Source: Lentinus brumalis (Eukaryota > Basidiomycota > Agaricomycetes > Polyporales > Polyporaceae). From it: a stretch of 64,000 bases of DNA. A program made the translations under genes and the position numbers. The notes beneath the pieces were generated by a model. The model worked only from the letters and a program-made list of their open reading frames with translations, was not told the origin of the DNA and searched no databases. This document shows, piece after piece, positions 32,145 through 43,122 of the stretch. Location: positions 930,001 to 994,000 of the forward strand of contig MARA01000010.1 in NCBI GenBank assembly GCA_001792895.1. The letters run 5' to 3'. Position 1 is the stretch's first letter. Each line of letters opens with the position of its first letter.

Positions 32145-33611
32145 ATGTCCAACGGCGCCGAGGAGTTCCGTCACTATGTGGACGTCACTCAGTGTCTCCC
32201 GGATGAAGACATACAAGGCAACCTCCCGGATAGAGAAGGAGGGCCTGCTAGTTCTCGAGACAACGAATATCAGGTACATGCAAAGGCTCTGACCTACTTT
32301 GATCTATATCAAGGCAGAGACGTACCGATCCTACAGCAGATCCTCCCCGGTTTTCCTGCTCTCTCCACCTATCCATCCTCATTTGCACTCGACATCCCCA
32401 TGCCGCTTTCACTCGGCAACACTAGTCTTGATGATGTATCCTTCGATGGCTTCGTTGACACGACGGAGGCGTCGTTCAGCGATTCCGCTGAGGGACCACC
32501 CGTGGAGCACATCTCACCTCTGATGCTCTCCCTCCCCATGGCGCCGGCGACGTTGTCCTCAGAAACGGAGGCTACGGCCACCTCCCAGGTGAAGCTGAGG
32601 AACAACACCAGCCGAGGTGCCAAACGACCGCGATCATCCACCGAGTCCACGGGCGATCGTGGACCAAAGAGGATGCGTACAACTTCCGTTGACTGTCCTC
32701 CGGCCAGCGCAGCGGCTGACCTCGCACGAGTGGAAGAGGTTCCTGCTGTAGACTTGGGCCTTTCCGCTGAGGAGTCGAGATGCGTGTCCTCAACAGCGGG
32801 GCACAACGGTTTCGACGGTGGCGCCGTCGCTCTTGCCTTCATAGAAGATGTCTCGGAGACAGAGAAGCTCTGTCGGGACTCGCAAGATAAGACCCTACTG
32901 CTCTCGCCGCATGCCTCTGCCGGACGCCAGTCGTCGGGCAACCGCCGCAAGTTAGCTCGTCACGCCGATGATGACGAGTACCTCCCGCCACAGTCGGCCA
33001 AACGGAAGACCAACCCCAAGCGTCCACTGCCGCCTCGGAAGAAGCAGGAGCCTGCACCCCGCCAGGGAAAGCAGCTCTCTCGTGCAAAGGGCAAGGTGAC
33101 CAAGTGTCCCGTCCCCAAGTGTCTGAGCTCCTTCTGCCGTGCGGACGATCTAGAGCGTCATCTCCGATCCGTCAAGAAGCCGGGCCATCTTGACGTGCAG
33201 CTGTACTGCACGCACCCTGTCCATCGCGATACCCCGGAAAAGCAGAGTCGCGTGGACACTCTGCTCCGTCACTTGCAAGACGGACGATGCATGGGAGCGA
33301 AGGAGTTGCATGAGCTTGCTATGTACGACGAGGAGGCCAAGCTTAGCGACTTGGCCACCCGTAAGTACGGCAAGTGGGTGCTCCATTGTCGCAACGATCA
33401 AAGATACACACTCCTCAAGATGTTCAAGGAGATCACGGACATGCAGACACTTGAAGCACAGCTGGCAGAATCTGCGGAGATTATCTTTCGATGCCAGTGC
33501 TGCGAAGCCGCGCGGCGAGATTGGGCCTCGGACGGTATGGAGAACTTCGGGTGCTGGGATTGGGACGAAGACTCGCAAGCACTGAGAAGAAGGAACGCTC
33601 CCTCCCAGTAG
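32145..33611 (+). CDS. Zinc-finger nuclear protein, probable transcription factor
   Basis: A single exon encodes 488 aa. The first ~290 residues are acidic and Ser/Thr/Pro-rich (activation-domain-like), with basic patches such as RGAKRPRSS and GPKRMRTTS. A strongly basic segment (SAKRKTNPKRPLPPRKK) looks like a nuclear localisation signal. A degenerate C2H2-type finger follows: KCPVPKCLSSFCRADDLERH, then LRSVKKPGH, about residues 325-350, with C-x4-C-x12-H. More conserved Cys/His follow (YCTHPVHRD, a His/Arg segment, then FRCQCCEAARRDW near the end), possibly a second metal site. The region between (YGKWVLHCRNDQRYTLLKMF) looks ordered. Similar one-finger proteins are common in Polyporales; the target is unknown. 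Confidence 0.8.
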   Translation: MSNGAEEFRHYVDVTQCLPDEDIQGNLPDREGGPASSRDNEYQVHAKALTYFDLYQGRDVPILQQILPGFPALSTYPSSFALDIPMPLSLGNTSLDDVSFDGFVDTTEASFSDSAEGPPVEHISPLMLSLPMAPATLSSETEATATSQVKLRNNTSRGAKRPRSSTESTGDRGPKRMRTTSVDCPPASAAADLARVEEVPAVDLGLSAEESRCVSSTAGHNGFDGGAVALAFIEDVSETEKLCRDSQDKTLLLSPHASAGRQSSGNRRKLARHADDDEYLPPQSAKRKTNPKRPLPPRKKQEPAPRQGKQLSRAKGKVTKCPVPKCLSSFCRADDLERHLRSVKKPGHLDVQLYCTHPVHRDTPEKQSRVDTLLRHLQDGRCMGAKELHELAMYDEEAKLSDLATRKYGKWVLHCRNDQRYTLLKMFKEITDMQTLEAQLAESAEIIFRCQCCEAARRDWASDGMENFGCWDWDEDSQALRRRNAPSQ

Positions 33612-35835
33612 CTTTCGTGTCATGGCAGAAATGCAGAAGACATGACACCCGGAGATATCTGTGGTGTCGATCCCGCGGACGCAGGAGATACACATCCGTC
33701 TACCGCCAAAGTTCCCTATGTTCTGCACTCACTGCTCTGTTCGTGCCTCATGGACCCTCAGCGGACAGTCTGTCGAACCTATGGCAATGATACTGTAGCT
33801 TAGTTTTGTGTATCGTCACTTTCAAGTTTTCTAGTCGGTGAAAGCGCAAGCCTACTTACGGCCTCATACATCCTTGTCTTGTAGTCTTATTTCGTGGCCG
33901 ACGCTCGCCCAATTCCACGAAGGCAATCACACTGGCACTGTCAGACGTAGGAGGAGTGGTCACGTACGGAGTTCGTTGGCGCCCGAAAGTTGGCAGAAGG
34001 GCGCTTGAGTCGAGGCCTGGCTCAAGTTGAACCAAACGACTTCGAAGCGCAAACATGTTCAGAAGGTCGGAATCCGTATGGTCATTGTCGCCAGTAACAT
34101 CGCTAACTCACCTCCTGTCTCTAGTAGTAGTGCTCGATGCATCGCTCGCGATGCCTCTGCAGTCCAGTGAGCGTAGGACATCGACAAGATGACCGACAAG
34201 TTCGTCGACTCGAGTAAGTATCACTTCTTCAAGACCTGCCCAGTCGTGCGAGTCGTGACGAAAGCTGGCTAAACGCTTATGCACTTTCTTCGTTGACATC
34301 AAGGGATATGGTACGTAACCTTCTGGTATGCTCAGGATCTCTCGAAACTCACTGGCTGTCGTCATCGTGCATGATGCAGCATACAGTCTTGCAGGTAACT
34401 CTGGACCAATGCCACGATTTCGATGACAGTACTAGTGTTGATTTCACTCGATTGCGCGGGTACACCAAACGCGCAATTCAGCTGACGACGGACTTGGAGG
34501 GACACTGACAGGTGAGTCCCACAGAGGTCCTCAACGTCACCAGATAATCCCACTGACATGCTCCTGCCAGTGCTCTCCACCGGGTCCATGACGAGGCCTT
34601 CGCCAGTGATGCCGGCCTCGGTTAGCACATCACCACTCTGCCCTTCTGCATCTGGAACGGCACCAGCTCGTGTATCACTCATCCATGTGGGTCGATTGCA
34701 ACATGGTCCAAGACCCTATCAGCTCCCGTTCCCTATCCCGCCACTGGGCCTCTCAAGCTTCGTGCTCAAATCTAAACGAAAGAAGTTTCGGAAAGCCCGC
34801 TCGCCCGGAGCAGAGGCTCTACCTCTGCCACACAAGCGCGCTGTTGAAGGCGCAGGGGATCCAGCGGCACGGACATCGACGCTGAGGAGGAACTTGAGGC
34901 CGTGTCGGACGACGCCATCGCTCTTGGCCTTCAGGCTCATGTCACGGCCTAGCCTCTTCAACGCCAACTGATCTCGTTCCTCGCGTCGCAAGCAGAGGTG
35001 AGTAGTCCAGCTGTTGACCCTCGTGACCGACGCGGCGCCCTGACACTGGTTCCGTGCAGCGATCTGCTCCTGTCGCCCGTCCTGCGTCCCGCTCCCCTGC
35101 GGGCGCAGACGGCGACGGGCCGTGTTCCGACTGTGGTGGCTTCAACGTCTTTTGTGTCCCCACACTCAGGCGTACTAGTACACACACACCTATATCAGCT
35201 GCCGGCGCGCTTCGAAGTTGGCTTTCGACTTCCGAAGCCGGCGGTGAGCGTTCCGTAGGTCTTCATCGCGCATTTACTCTTGTATTTTGTTACTGAAGCG
35301 GCCTTGGTATAGTGATGCATGCAAGCGGTGAACGACATACATCGATACTGTATTACATCGAGGCTCTCGCCCGGGCTGGCCGAACGCATCCGGTCCCACC
35401 TCGCCCGCGAGCGGCTGTGGGAAGCCACCTCGGTATCGCGATAGGGAAGCACGACGCAGAAGACGGGAAGCCTCCGCTTCGAAGGACGAAATCATCTATC
35501 TCATCATAGCGGCATGAACCGGGATCGCCCCGGCTCGCACCAGCGTCATTTTCCCGAACAAGGCAAACCGCCCTCCGCGGACCCGCCACACCTCGCTTCC
35601 TGTGTCTTCTAGGCAGCAGATGGAAGCTTGCACGCACGCCCCAATTCCTGACAAAACACGCACAGTACGTACAACGCGCACGATATCACGACATCGTCGC
35701 CCTGCGAGTCCTCGAAGCACCGGAGAAGGCGGACAGACGCCTTGTCGCGTTCCCAGCTCCGATTGTGCACTCCACAACGTTCGTGCTTCTCCCGTGGGCG
35801 TCCACCCTTGAGGCAGATATTCAGCCCCTCCTCAG
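33612..35835. other. Gene-poor region
   Basis: No intact gene is supported. A possible coding relic near 34.7-35.3 kb is listed separately. Reading frames here are short and carry no family motif. Confidence 0.5.
34760..35260 (+). pseudogene. Possible relic of a protein-coding gene
   Basis: Three adjacent stretches in different frames look protein-like: RLYLCHTSALLKAQGIQ (about 34,815-34,866), TDIDAEEELEAVSDDAIALG (about 34,873-34,935), and CSDCGGFNVF after a GTGAGT...GTGCAG intron-like segment (34,998-35,058). A stop (TAG near 34,952) and frame changes separate them. The acidic-helix-then-CxxC order resembles accessory proteins of transposons, but no homologue was identified. Confidence 0.25.
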
Positions 35836-37013
35836 CCCCAGTGAGAGTAGCTCGGTTTTGCAACGTTTGCCAAGATTTGAGCAGGTTCTCCTCAAGTTTT
35901 CTAGGGTTCTGCCAAGTTCAGCGGCGCGTATCGGTCGTGAATGTTCCTAATCCGGGATGCGTCGAACCCGATCTGGATTCTGGACAAGGGCGTCGAGTCG
36001 CCCTATGCATACTTATATCGTGAGTTCGCCGATGGTCCCGCGCAAAAGCAAGTATATCCACCACGTCCACCGTATACTTGCCGTAGGAGGGCGCAATAAT
36101 AACAGTACGTAGACTGCGTCTCTCGTCTCTCTGCCACTCCAACTGCTCGTCTCGTTCGCACCCCAATATGCTCCATTACGTCATCTACTTCTCGGGACGT
36201 ACTTAGACGCGTCCCAGATGTTTGTGCATGCACAACATCTCTTCTCCTCTACGACGACCATCCTCCCTTGCCTCGCATTACCGACCTGCCGCCCTGCGGC
36301 CTACATGCGGTGAGCAGGCTCTGCGCATGAGACCTCCACCACCGCTGGCGCGCCATGTCGCCGATTCGCATCCGTGCTCGCGCATACAACGATCAGTACG
36401 TATATGCATTGTTAGCTCCATGTCCTTCGACATACTGACACCTGGTGCTCGCACTAGACCTTCGTGACACGACCCAGTCAGGACGCACCTTGGCTTGGCG
36501 ACGACGGGCGTGGGCATCAGGTGAGTGGCTAGCAGTTGCCCTTATGGATCGTCGTCGGACCATGGTGGGCGTGTGGGTACGGTGTGCGGACTCGGCGGAC
36601 ATGCAAGGCGCGTTGCGTTGGGGGTGGTATGAGGTACGTGTTGGCCAGCTCCTCACGGTGTTTGCAGGCCAGGACGGAAGGGGAGGAGGGCAGCGGGCAT
36701 GTCGCGCAGGTGGACCATGGATGGGAAGGGCCGGAGGGTGTCGTACGATGGATCCGGACGGTGGGAGCGGGCGAGGGACCCAGGGGATTGCTGGAAATCG
36801 ACGGAGAACTATTTTGTAGTTTCGGGACGTTCTGAATACATGCGTTGTTTCCAAAACTATCTGCAATGACTGCAATCGTTGGAGATCCCTACAAAACGCA
36901 ATTATTTGTTCCCTCCGGCCAATATTTGTTTGCCCTGGATTTCGGCCGTTCGCTGTCGTTCCGGTGGGGCAAAACCGTCCAAAACGTTGCAAAACCGAGC
37001 TACTCTCACTGGG
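35836..37013. mobile_element. 1178-bp non-autonomous DNA transposon (MITE-like)
   Basis: The left end CCCAGTGAGAGTAGCTCGGT continues for 32 bp and is repeated exactly, inverted, at 36982-37013. The element is flanked by CCTCAGC at 35829-35835 and again at 37014-37020, a 7-bp target duplication. Inside there is no transposase; the open frames are random. The CAGTG-like end would suit the hAT superfamily, but hAT duplications are normally 8 bp, so the superfamily is left open. The interior is high in GC and includes a direct gtacg-rich segment near 36,100-36,220. Confidence 0.8.
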
Positions 37014-40000
37014 CCTCAGCGCCGCCCGGAAGCCTCGAGCCAAGGGACCAAGCTCCTTGAAAACCCTCCGCGAGGCTACGCGACCGACCACAATAGCTAT
37101 CATATGTGGTCCCGAACCGCCCCCTCCCGTAAGTCGTAAGTTGTAACTGTGGCGTTGAAGCTCGAGCGACCGCCAGTCCGCTATTCGCCGTCCGGCGCCG
37201 TGCACCCCAATTACTCCCTCCCTGCGACTGTCAGAGGCTGAGAGCTTGTAACGTGTATCGGGGAAACCCACTAGCTCGATACGTACAGGTGGCGCCGGAT
37301 AGGAGCGTGCCCCGCGCCCTGGTACGGTCTTGTGTGAACCTTCTGGGCTGAGCCGCCGGCTCGAGCGCGGAGGCAGACTCAGACCGGGCTCGGAGGAGGG
37401 GGGTTGTGTCCTCCGGCGCTGGAGCTTGCTTGACCGCTGGAGGCCGGGGCGGCGTTCCGGTGGGTGCGCGCGCACGTATGGCCGTCGACTCAACTTGTGG
37501 TGTCGGTCAGGAAGAATGGAAAGGACGAGGGAGGCATAAGGCGGGTCAATCGCAGGTACTTGGTCGAAAGTTCTGATCAACTCGCTAGTTTGCATACTGT
37601 ACTCGCGAGTCGATGCATCCATTGTACTTGGGACATCCACAATTGCCGGGCGTTCTGGAAAGTGGTTTGAAATGATCATCGTGCAGCGTAACATGGCTAG
37701 ACTGACCTTGAGATCTTGAGAGCTTGTGATCCTAGTGCCTGTCTTCCCTGTGAGCCATGACCGATTCTGCCGGTACCGAGTCACTCGTGATGGCCGTCGT
37801 ATACAGAATAGATTGAAGTGAACACGGCAGCACAGATCCAAGACCGACAGGCTACAGCTGCGAGACAGCTGATCGCTACATATGATATTATGGTGCCAGT
37901 CCCGACTGACTCGGAGTACTGTAGATCGCCTGGGAGCCGTCTGCGAACGTCCTTGTCATCCTGCAGATTGCTGACAGAAACAGTCGCCGGGACTGCGCAG
38001 ACGAGCCACTGAGTGACTCGTAAGCGGCTCTCGTAACTCCCTAGAAGTGCCCATGCGATAAGTACTCTTGAGCAGAAAGCCGAAGGCCCGAGGCTGAGAC
38101 CGACTCGGACGTGCCTGAGCGACATTGACGCGAACGCCGGAGCGGCGCCAGCGGGGAAGCGCAGTCTAACGTACATACCTGATCCTGAGAGGCGCGATGC
38201 CCTCTAGAGATATGCCCGGCGCGTGTGCAGCGGCGACTGTGCGACGCTATAGCTACCTAGGCCGCGATGTGAGCATGGCCAGGCATAGACGCAGCACAGT
38301 AAGAGCACGTACCGCGCCTGCTGTCACACTGAGAAGTGTGGTGCCGAAAATCCTCCCGCTCGGAGCGAAAGCGGCGCTGGAGGCGTCAGAGATGATGGAG
38401 GCGTTAGGCTTGGAGTTGCGCTCAGAAGGATCGCTGAGAGGCCGGAAGGCGAGCCTCAACGAGCACTATCCAGAGATGAGCTTGGTACAATGCAGGATGC
38501 TCGCGGAGATCAAGGAACATACCACAATCGCGTGGCGGACCCATGCCGAGTTCATTAGGCTTCTCCCGGTCCACCAAGACTCGCGAACAGTCTCCGATCC
38601 TCCAGAAGCCGGAGTGCGGGGCAGGCCCTGCGAACGCGTCCTTCGCGCGGTTAGGGGAGAACGAGCGAGAACGGGCTGGCACCTCGGATGCAGGGCGTTG
38701 CGCGCAGGTCCATGTCGAGAGCGGTGTCTGGAATGCTATATCCGGATGGCCATCCGAGTCGGGCAGCGGGATATCCCAGCTTGTGCGGCGGCGATGAGGG
38801 GATCGGCACGGGCTGTGGGCAGGAGGGCACCCGGCCACACGCGTCCATCTGATATTACGCCTGCGGTTGCGGGTGCTGGTGCACGGTGGCTGCAGACGCA
38901 TATCGTGTTACTGCATGCACTGGATTATTACGTAGCGCCGATATAGAGATGTGCTCACCGACGACAATCTATCGGGGCGAGCGCAATGTACACCGAACGG
39001 TATACATTGACAGGCAATGGCGACTCCGCGCCGGCGACGATGGCGTCCCAGCGTCCGAGGATGCAGGAGAATGAATCGGCGTGGGTGGGCGGAGCGGAGG
39101 AGGTATAATTACCGAGGGGCACAGCGCCAATAGACACCGAGAGGAGGTGCCCAAATAGGCATGCAGGAACCAAGCGTGCGCGGGATGAGGCGGCACGGAG
39201 AGACCATCGTGCAACAATCACTGCTGCAGTCCTCCGACGGCTACCGCGAGCACGAGTGTCTTGCCAACACTGCCGATGCAGATAGCGGTGCGTATGGCCC
39301 GAGAGGATGCGGTCGAGGAGCCGTGTGGCGGGGGCATAGGACCATATGAAACGCGGGCGCGATGAACAAGGTTTACACCCAGAACTATACTTTCGAGGAC
39401 GCGGTGCACATGCACGCCGGGCTGACACACGTACATGTGCGACGTCGTGCTGTGACACATTCTCGCATTAGCCATCGCATGCCCATCTGGCGGGCCCGGC
39501 AGAGAGGACGTATTGGGACGGTTTGGGACATGGTGAGAACATGCGGAAAAGCACGGCGTTAGATTGGCTCGAACTTGAATTGAGCCGTCTGTCTAACCGT
39601 CGATGACGGCTCTCACGGGCTTGACTCAAATGTATACTGTATCTGGAAGGAAAGCTAGCGGCCTAGATCGAGTCTAGGGTCCGCTACGCTGGGACAGACA
39701 CTGGGGGATCAGGTGGCGGCACCCGACGTTGGGGAGGACCCGGCCGCACTGGACCGAGCCTGCAGCGGAGCAGCGCTGACGGCGTGAGGGAGGTGTGTGA
39801 CCCCTGCGAGCTGCAGATGATCCCCACGCGAGCGCCGGGAGGAGGACGAAAGGGTGGATGGCATAACCAGGAAAGTGCGGCACATGGGCCACGTCCAAAG
39901 GCTCGGACATTCTGTACGTGCAAGGGCCAAGAAAATGCATCCGAAATGCGGGAAGATGACATGAGGATGTGCCGAACTTTGGGAGGCATGCACCGAGCCG

Positions 40001-40746
40001 GGGTGGCTCCAAAGAGAAGCCCTGAGGGCGTCCTCTGCCGGCGTTCAGTCGGGATCTCGACGTCACTGGCAGGGCGAGCACGGAGAGAGAGACTCGTGGA
40101 GGCGCGGCGCAGGCGGTACGGTGGGACGTCCGACTCCGGGCAGCCCGTGTGTTCGCGAGGATCCGCTGAGGACGGGCCTGCACCGCCCGTAGCGTCCGCC
40201 GTCGTCCGCTACGGCCGTGGCTGCGCCTGGGCCCGCGTCTGGGCGACGGTGGGCTGAGTGGTTGCGAGACTCTGCGCGTTGCTTGTGCGGGAGATAGTCC
40301 GAGGTGATGCAGTCATGAGAATGGAAGATGATGCGCACATGCAGAGGCTGCACGTTCCGGAAGACAGAGGCCAGTCACGCCTGCCATACTGGGCCCCTCC
40401 TGGAAGCCATTCAATCGATCCGTGCGCCCGAATGGGGTGGCGCCTGCGGGGCGTCGCAGCCCGCAGCCTGTGCGCGACGACGACGGCGTGCCCCGCTGCA
40501 GCACCGACGGCCGCTGCGACGACGGCGGCGAGACAATAGGCGGCGACGGGGATGGGGACGGGGGCGAGGACAACGGCTCAGGCGGTTGCTGGGATTGGTC
40601 AGGAGCCAACAGGCGCCGGGAGGGCCGGTGGGCCACTTGTGGTCAGGGCAGCTCTCTTCTCCCTCCGCCGTCTTTGCCGCCATCGTTGCGGCCCTACCCG
40701 CCCCAGCTCTTGTCCTCATACCACCACCATCCCCGCGCCGCTCGCC
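37014..40746. other. Gene-poor region
   Basis: Long open frames occur on both strands (for example 36393-37841 minus and 38197-38946 plus), but they show GC-driven Arg/Ala/Pro bias, no motif and no splice pattern. I see no supported gene. The last ~100 nt (40,650-40,745) are C/T-rich and probably belong to the promoter of the next gene. Confidence 0.5.
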
Positions 40747-42435
40747 ATGCCTCGCGCAACTTCCTCCTCCTCCTCCTCCGCCTCGTCCTCCTCGTCGTCC
40801 GCACACAGAGCACGCAAGCGGTACGAACCACCCCCGCTCCCACCACCTCGTGCTCGTCGCCCTCACACTGCACCTTCCAGACACCTCACCCGAGAGCAGC
40901 TCTTGAAGAGTCTCCAGGTACGTACTCATATTCTCATTCATCTCCCGCCTCTTCCTCAACGCGTCTCGTCTCCTAGCTACTCGGTGAAGTGAGCGCTCCA
41001 CTACCCGCCGAGCTCCCACCGTCCCCTCCCGCGTCCCGGGAGCCGTCCCCCGCCCTCGGTCTCAAGCGTCGACACGATGCGGACCCAGCATCGAGCTCCA
41101 GCAAGCGACAGCGCACGTCTTCCATCTCCTCATCGTCTCGGCCACCTCTCCCGTCGCGTCCCGTACCTGTCCCCGCCGCCTCGACGTCCAGGCACGAACC
41201 CGCAGAAGATGGCGAGGTACGAGAAGACTCAGCACCGGCTTCCACCTTCACCCCGGTATCGCTCCCCGCCTCCTTCCCCGTTCGTCGGCCGCGGCGTGGC
41301 AACACTATGCCCGCCAGTGAATGGGACGCGATATACGAGAAGTGCTTCGCGAATGCGCGTAAGCTCAAGTACTCGGCATATGCGCGCGTCGCTGCGGCCC
41401 ACCCACAGACATCCAAAGACTACAAGGCCCTCCGCGTCCCACCTGCCCCCGGCTCTGGTTATGCGCAGCACAGCTTGCTCATGGCTCGCCTTGAACTGAT
41501 CGACTCCCTCCTCCACTTCATATACGGCCTGTGGTGCGGAGAGTTCAGCGTCCGGACGTGCTATCGCGGATCATGGCGAACCGTTGACGACGCTTTCAGC
41601 AAGACGGAGGCGAAGTGGCATGCGGAGAGTACTGATGAGCGTGAGAAGGCTTTCGTCGGGCTGATGTAAGTAGATCCCCATGCTCGACGGTTTCCTCACT
41701 CTAACCTCTCTTAGCCATTTGATGTACGCCTTCATCCACGGGCGTAAGCTACGATACAAGATGGGATCGGTCGATAGGCTGAACGACGAGAAGATCCAAC
41801 GTCTCCATCTTGAGTGGTCCCAGGCAAAGGCGAAGAAGGCAGCTCAGACTCAGGCTACTGAACCGTCACCCAGAATGCTACCCTCTCCTGCCGCGAGCTC
41901 GACGAGTAGCTCCAACTCTACTCCTCTGGGAGGTCATGGAACTGCAGCAACAGCGAACAGCGCGCTTTATGCCACTCCGGCCCAACCACCGCTGTCCCTA
42001 CGACCTGTACCAAATGACATCAAACATCCCGTGAACTGGGCGTATGTCTGGGAGAACAAGGCTCAGACTTCGGGTCTCCGCGTGGCGATGGATCGCATCG
42101 GAAACTCGCAAACCACGCTCAATCTGCCGGTGTTGTTCAAACACTTCCCACGGACATTCGCGCGGATGATCAACACCTCTCTGTCTCCCCAAGACGAGCA
42201 CGAACCAGACTTCCAGGATGATGAGTGCGAACTCTATTGGCCTGGACAAGTCATCACCGGCGAAGGTCTCGGCTGGGTGTGTCTCATGGGCATGTCCATG
42301 GTGAAGGAGTTTGGCAGGGACTACGGATACGAGGGCCTCAACGGTGTTGTTCCGCGGGCGAGCGGTGACCCGGACCTCGGGTACAGCGAACCACGCCTCG
42401 TCAAAGATCCCCCGCTCCCCCAGCACCCGCAGTAG
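40747..42435 (+). CDS. Conserved fungal protein of unknown function (Ser/Arg-rich N-terminus)
   Basis: Exons 40747-40917, 40977-41665 and 41715-42435 encode 526 aa; both introns have standard ends. The N-terminus is a Ser-rich run followed by basic residues (HRARKRYEPPP) and LTREQLLKSLQ. A disordered region with KRRHDAD and SSKRQRTS nuclear-type signals follows. An ordered core begins ASEWDAIYEKCFANARKLKY. It includes LIDSLLHFIYGLWCGEF, KAFVGLMIHLMYAFIHGRKLRY and, after a second Ser/Thr linker, HPVNWAYVWENKAQTSGLRV. The protein ends near LVKDPPLPQHPQ. It looks like a nuclear protein with a helical core; I recognise no named domain and assign no function. Confidence 0.78.
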
Positions 42436-43098
42436 TCGAGCGTGGGCCGTTCCCCTGTACGGTCGGCTTCGTTCCGCGCATCTCTCATCCAGCTTCCGCG
42501 CACAATTCCTCGGTGTCGTACAGCGTCTTCGTCTGGCTGTCCTCCTCGAGGGCACTGTCGTGCCTAGCCAACTACGGAGCCGCGCCTTCCCCACACCTTG
42601 TGGGGACCAGTTCGTTGTGTATCCGTACCCACTGCTCTGGCGTCAGGCTCTCCAGAGCGACCCTCTGCGATTGAGCTGAGGCGTCGGAGTGCGCTCTACT
42701 GGTCGTCCCTCTGCATCCCCTGGTGTATCCTCTGTCGCTCGCCGTTACCCGTCTCCAGCCGCTTGTATATCATCGCCCCACGTCCCAGGCTGCAACATCA
42801 ATACCTATCTGTCGCCGCGTCGCCTCATCACAGTGTAGTTCCTCGCTTGTACGATTATTGTCTCTTGCTGTCGCTATCGCCACAAAAGCACGCAACCATT
42901 CCGCCGCCTATGCGACGCTGACCAGGCGTCGTGAAGGCGGGCACGGGCCTACCATCCATCATCACATCCATCTCACTCGCATCCGCCTCATCGTCCATCC
43001 CTACATCATCGCATCTCTCTGCTAGCTAGTCTCCCTCGTCTGTCTCTCGCAGGTCTCCCGTGTTAGCTTTCGGCGCCGGAATGGTCGGAATTATTCCC

Positions 43099-43122
43099 CA
43101 TCATCATCATCATCATCATCAT
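43099..43122. repeat. (CAT)8 microsatellite
   Basis: Eight uninterrupted CAT triplets, followed by cctcatccctcatc-like degenerate units. It lies in non-coding sequence. Confidence 0.9.

Noticed and set aside
35836..37013. Firm assignment of the 1178-bp element to hAT
   Set aside because: The end sequence is suggestive, but the duplication is 7 bp and no transposase is present, so the superfamily is left open.
36393..37841. 482-codon open frame on the minus strand
   Set aside because: It crosses the end of the 1178-bp transposon, is rich in Arg/Pro/Ser from GC bias, and shows no domain or splice pattern; most likely a chance frame.
40411..41019. 202-codon minus-strand frame over the start of the 40747 gene
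   Set aside because: It is antisense to a supported spliced gene and has Arg/Gly low complexity only.
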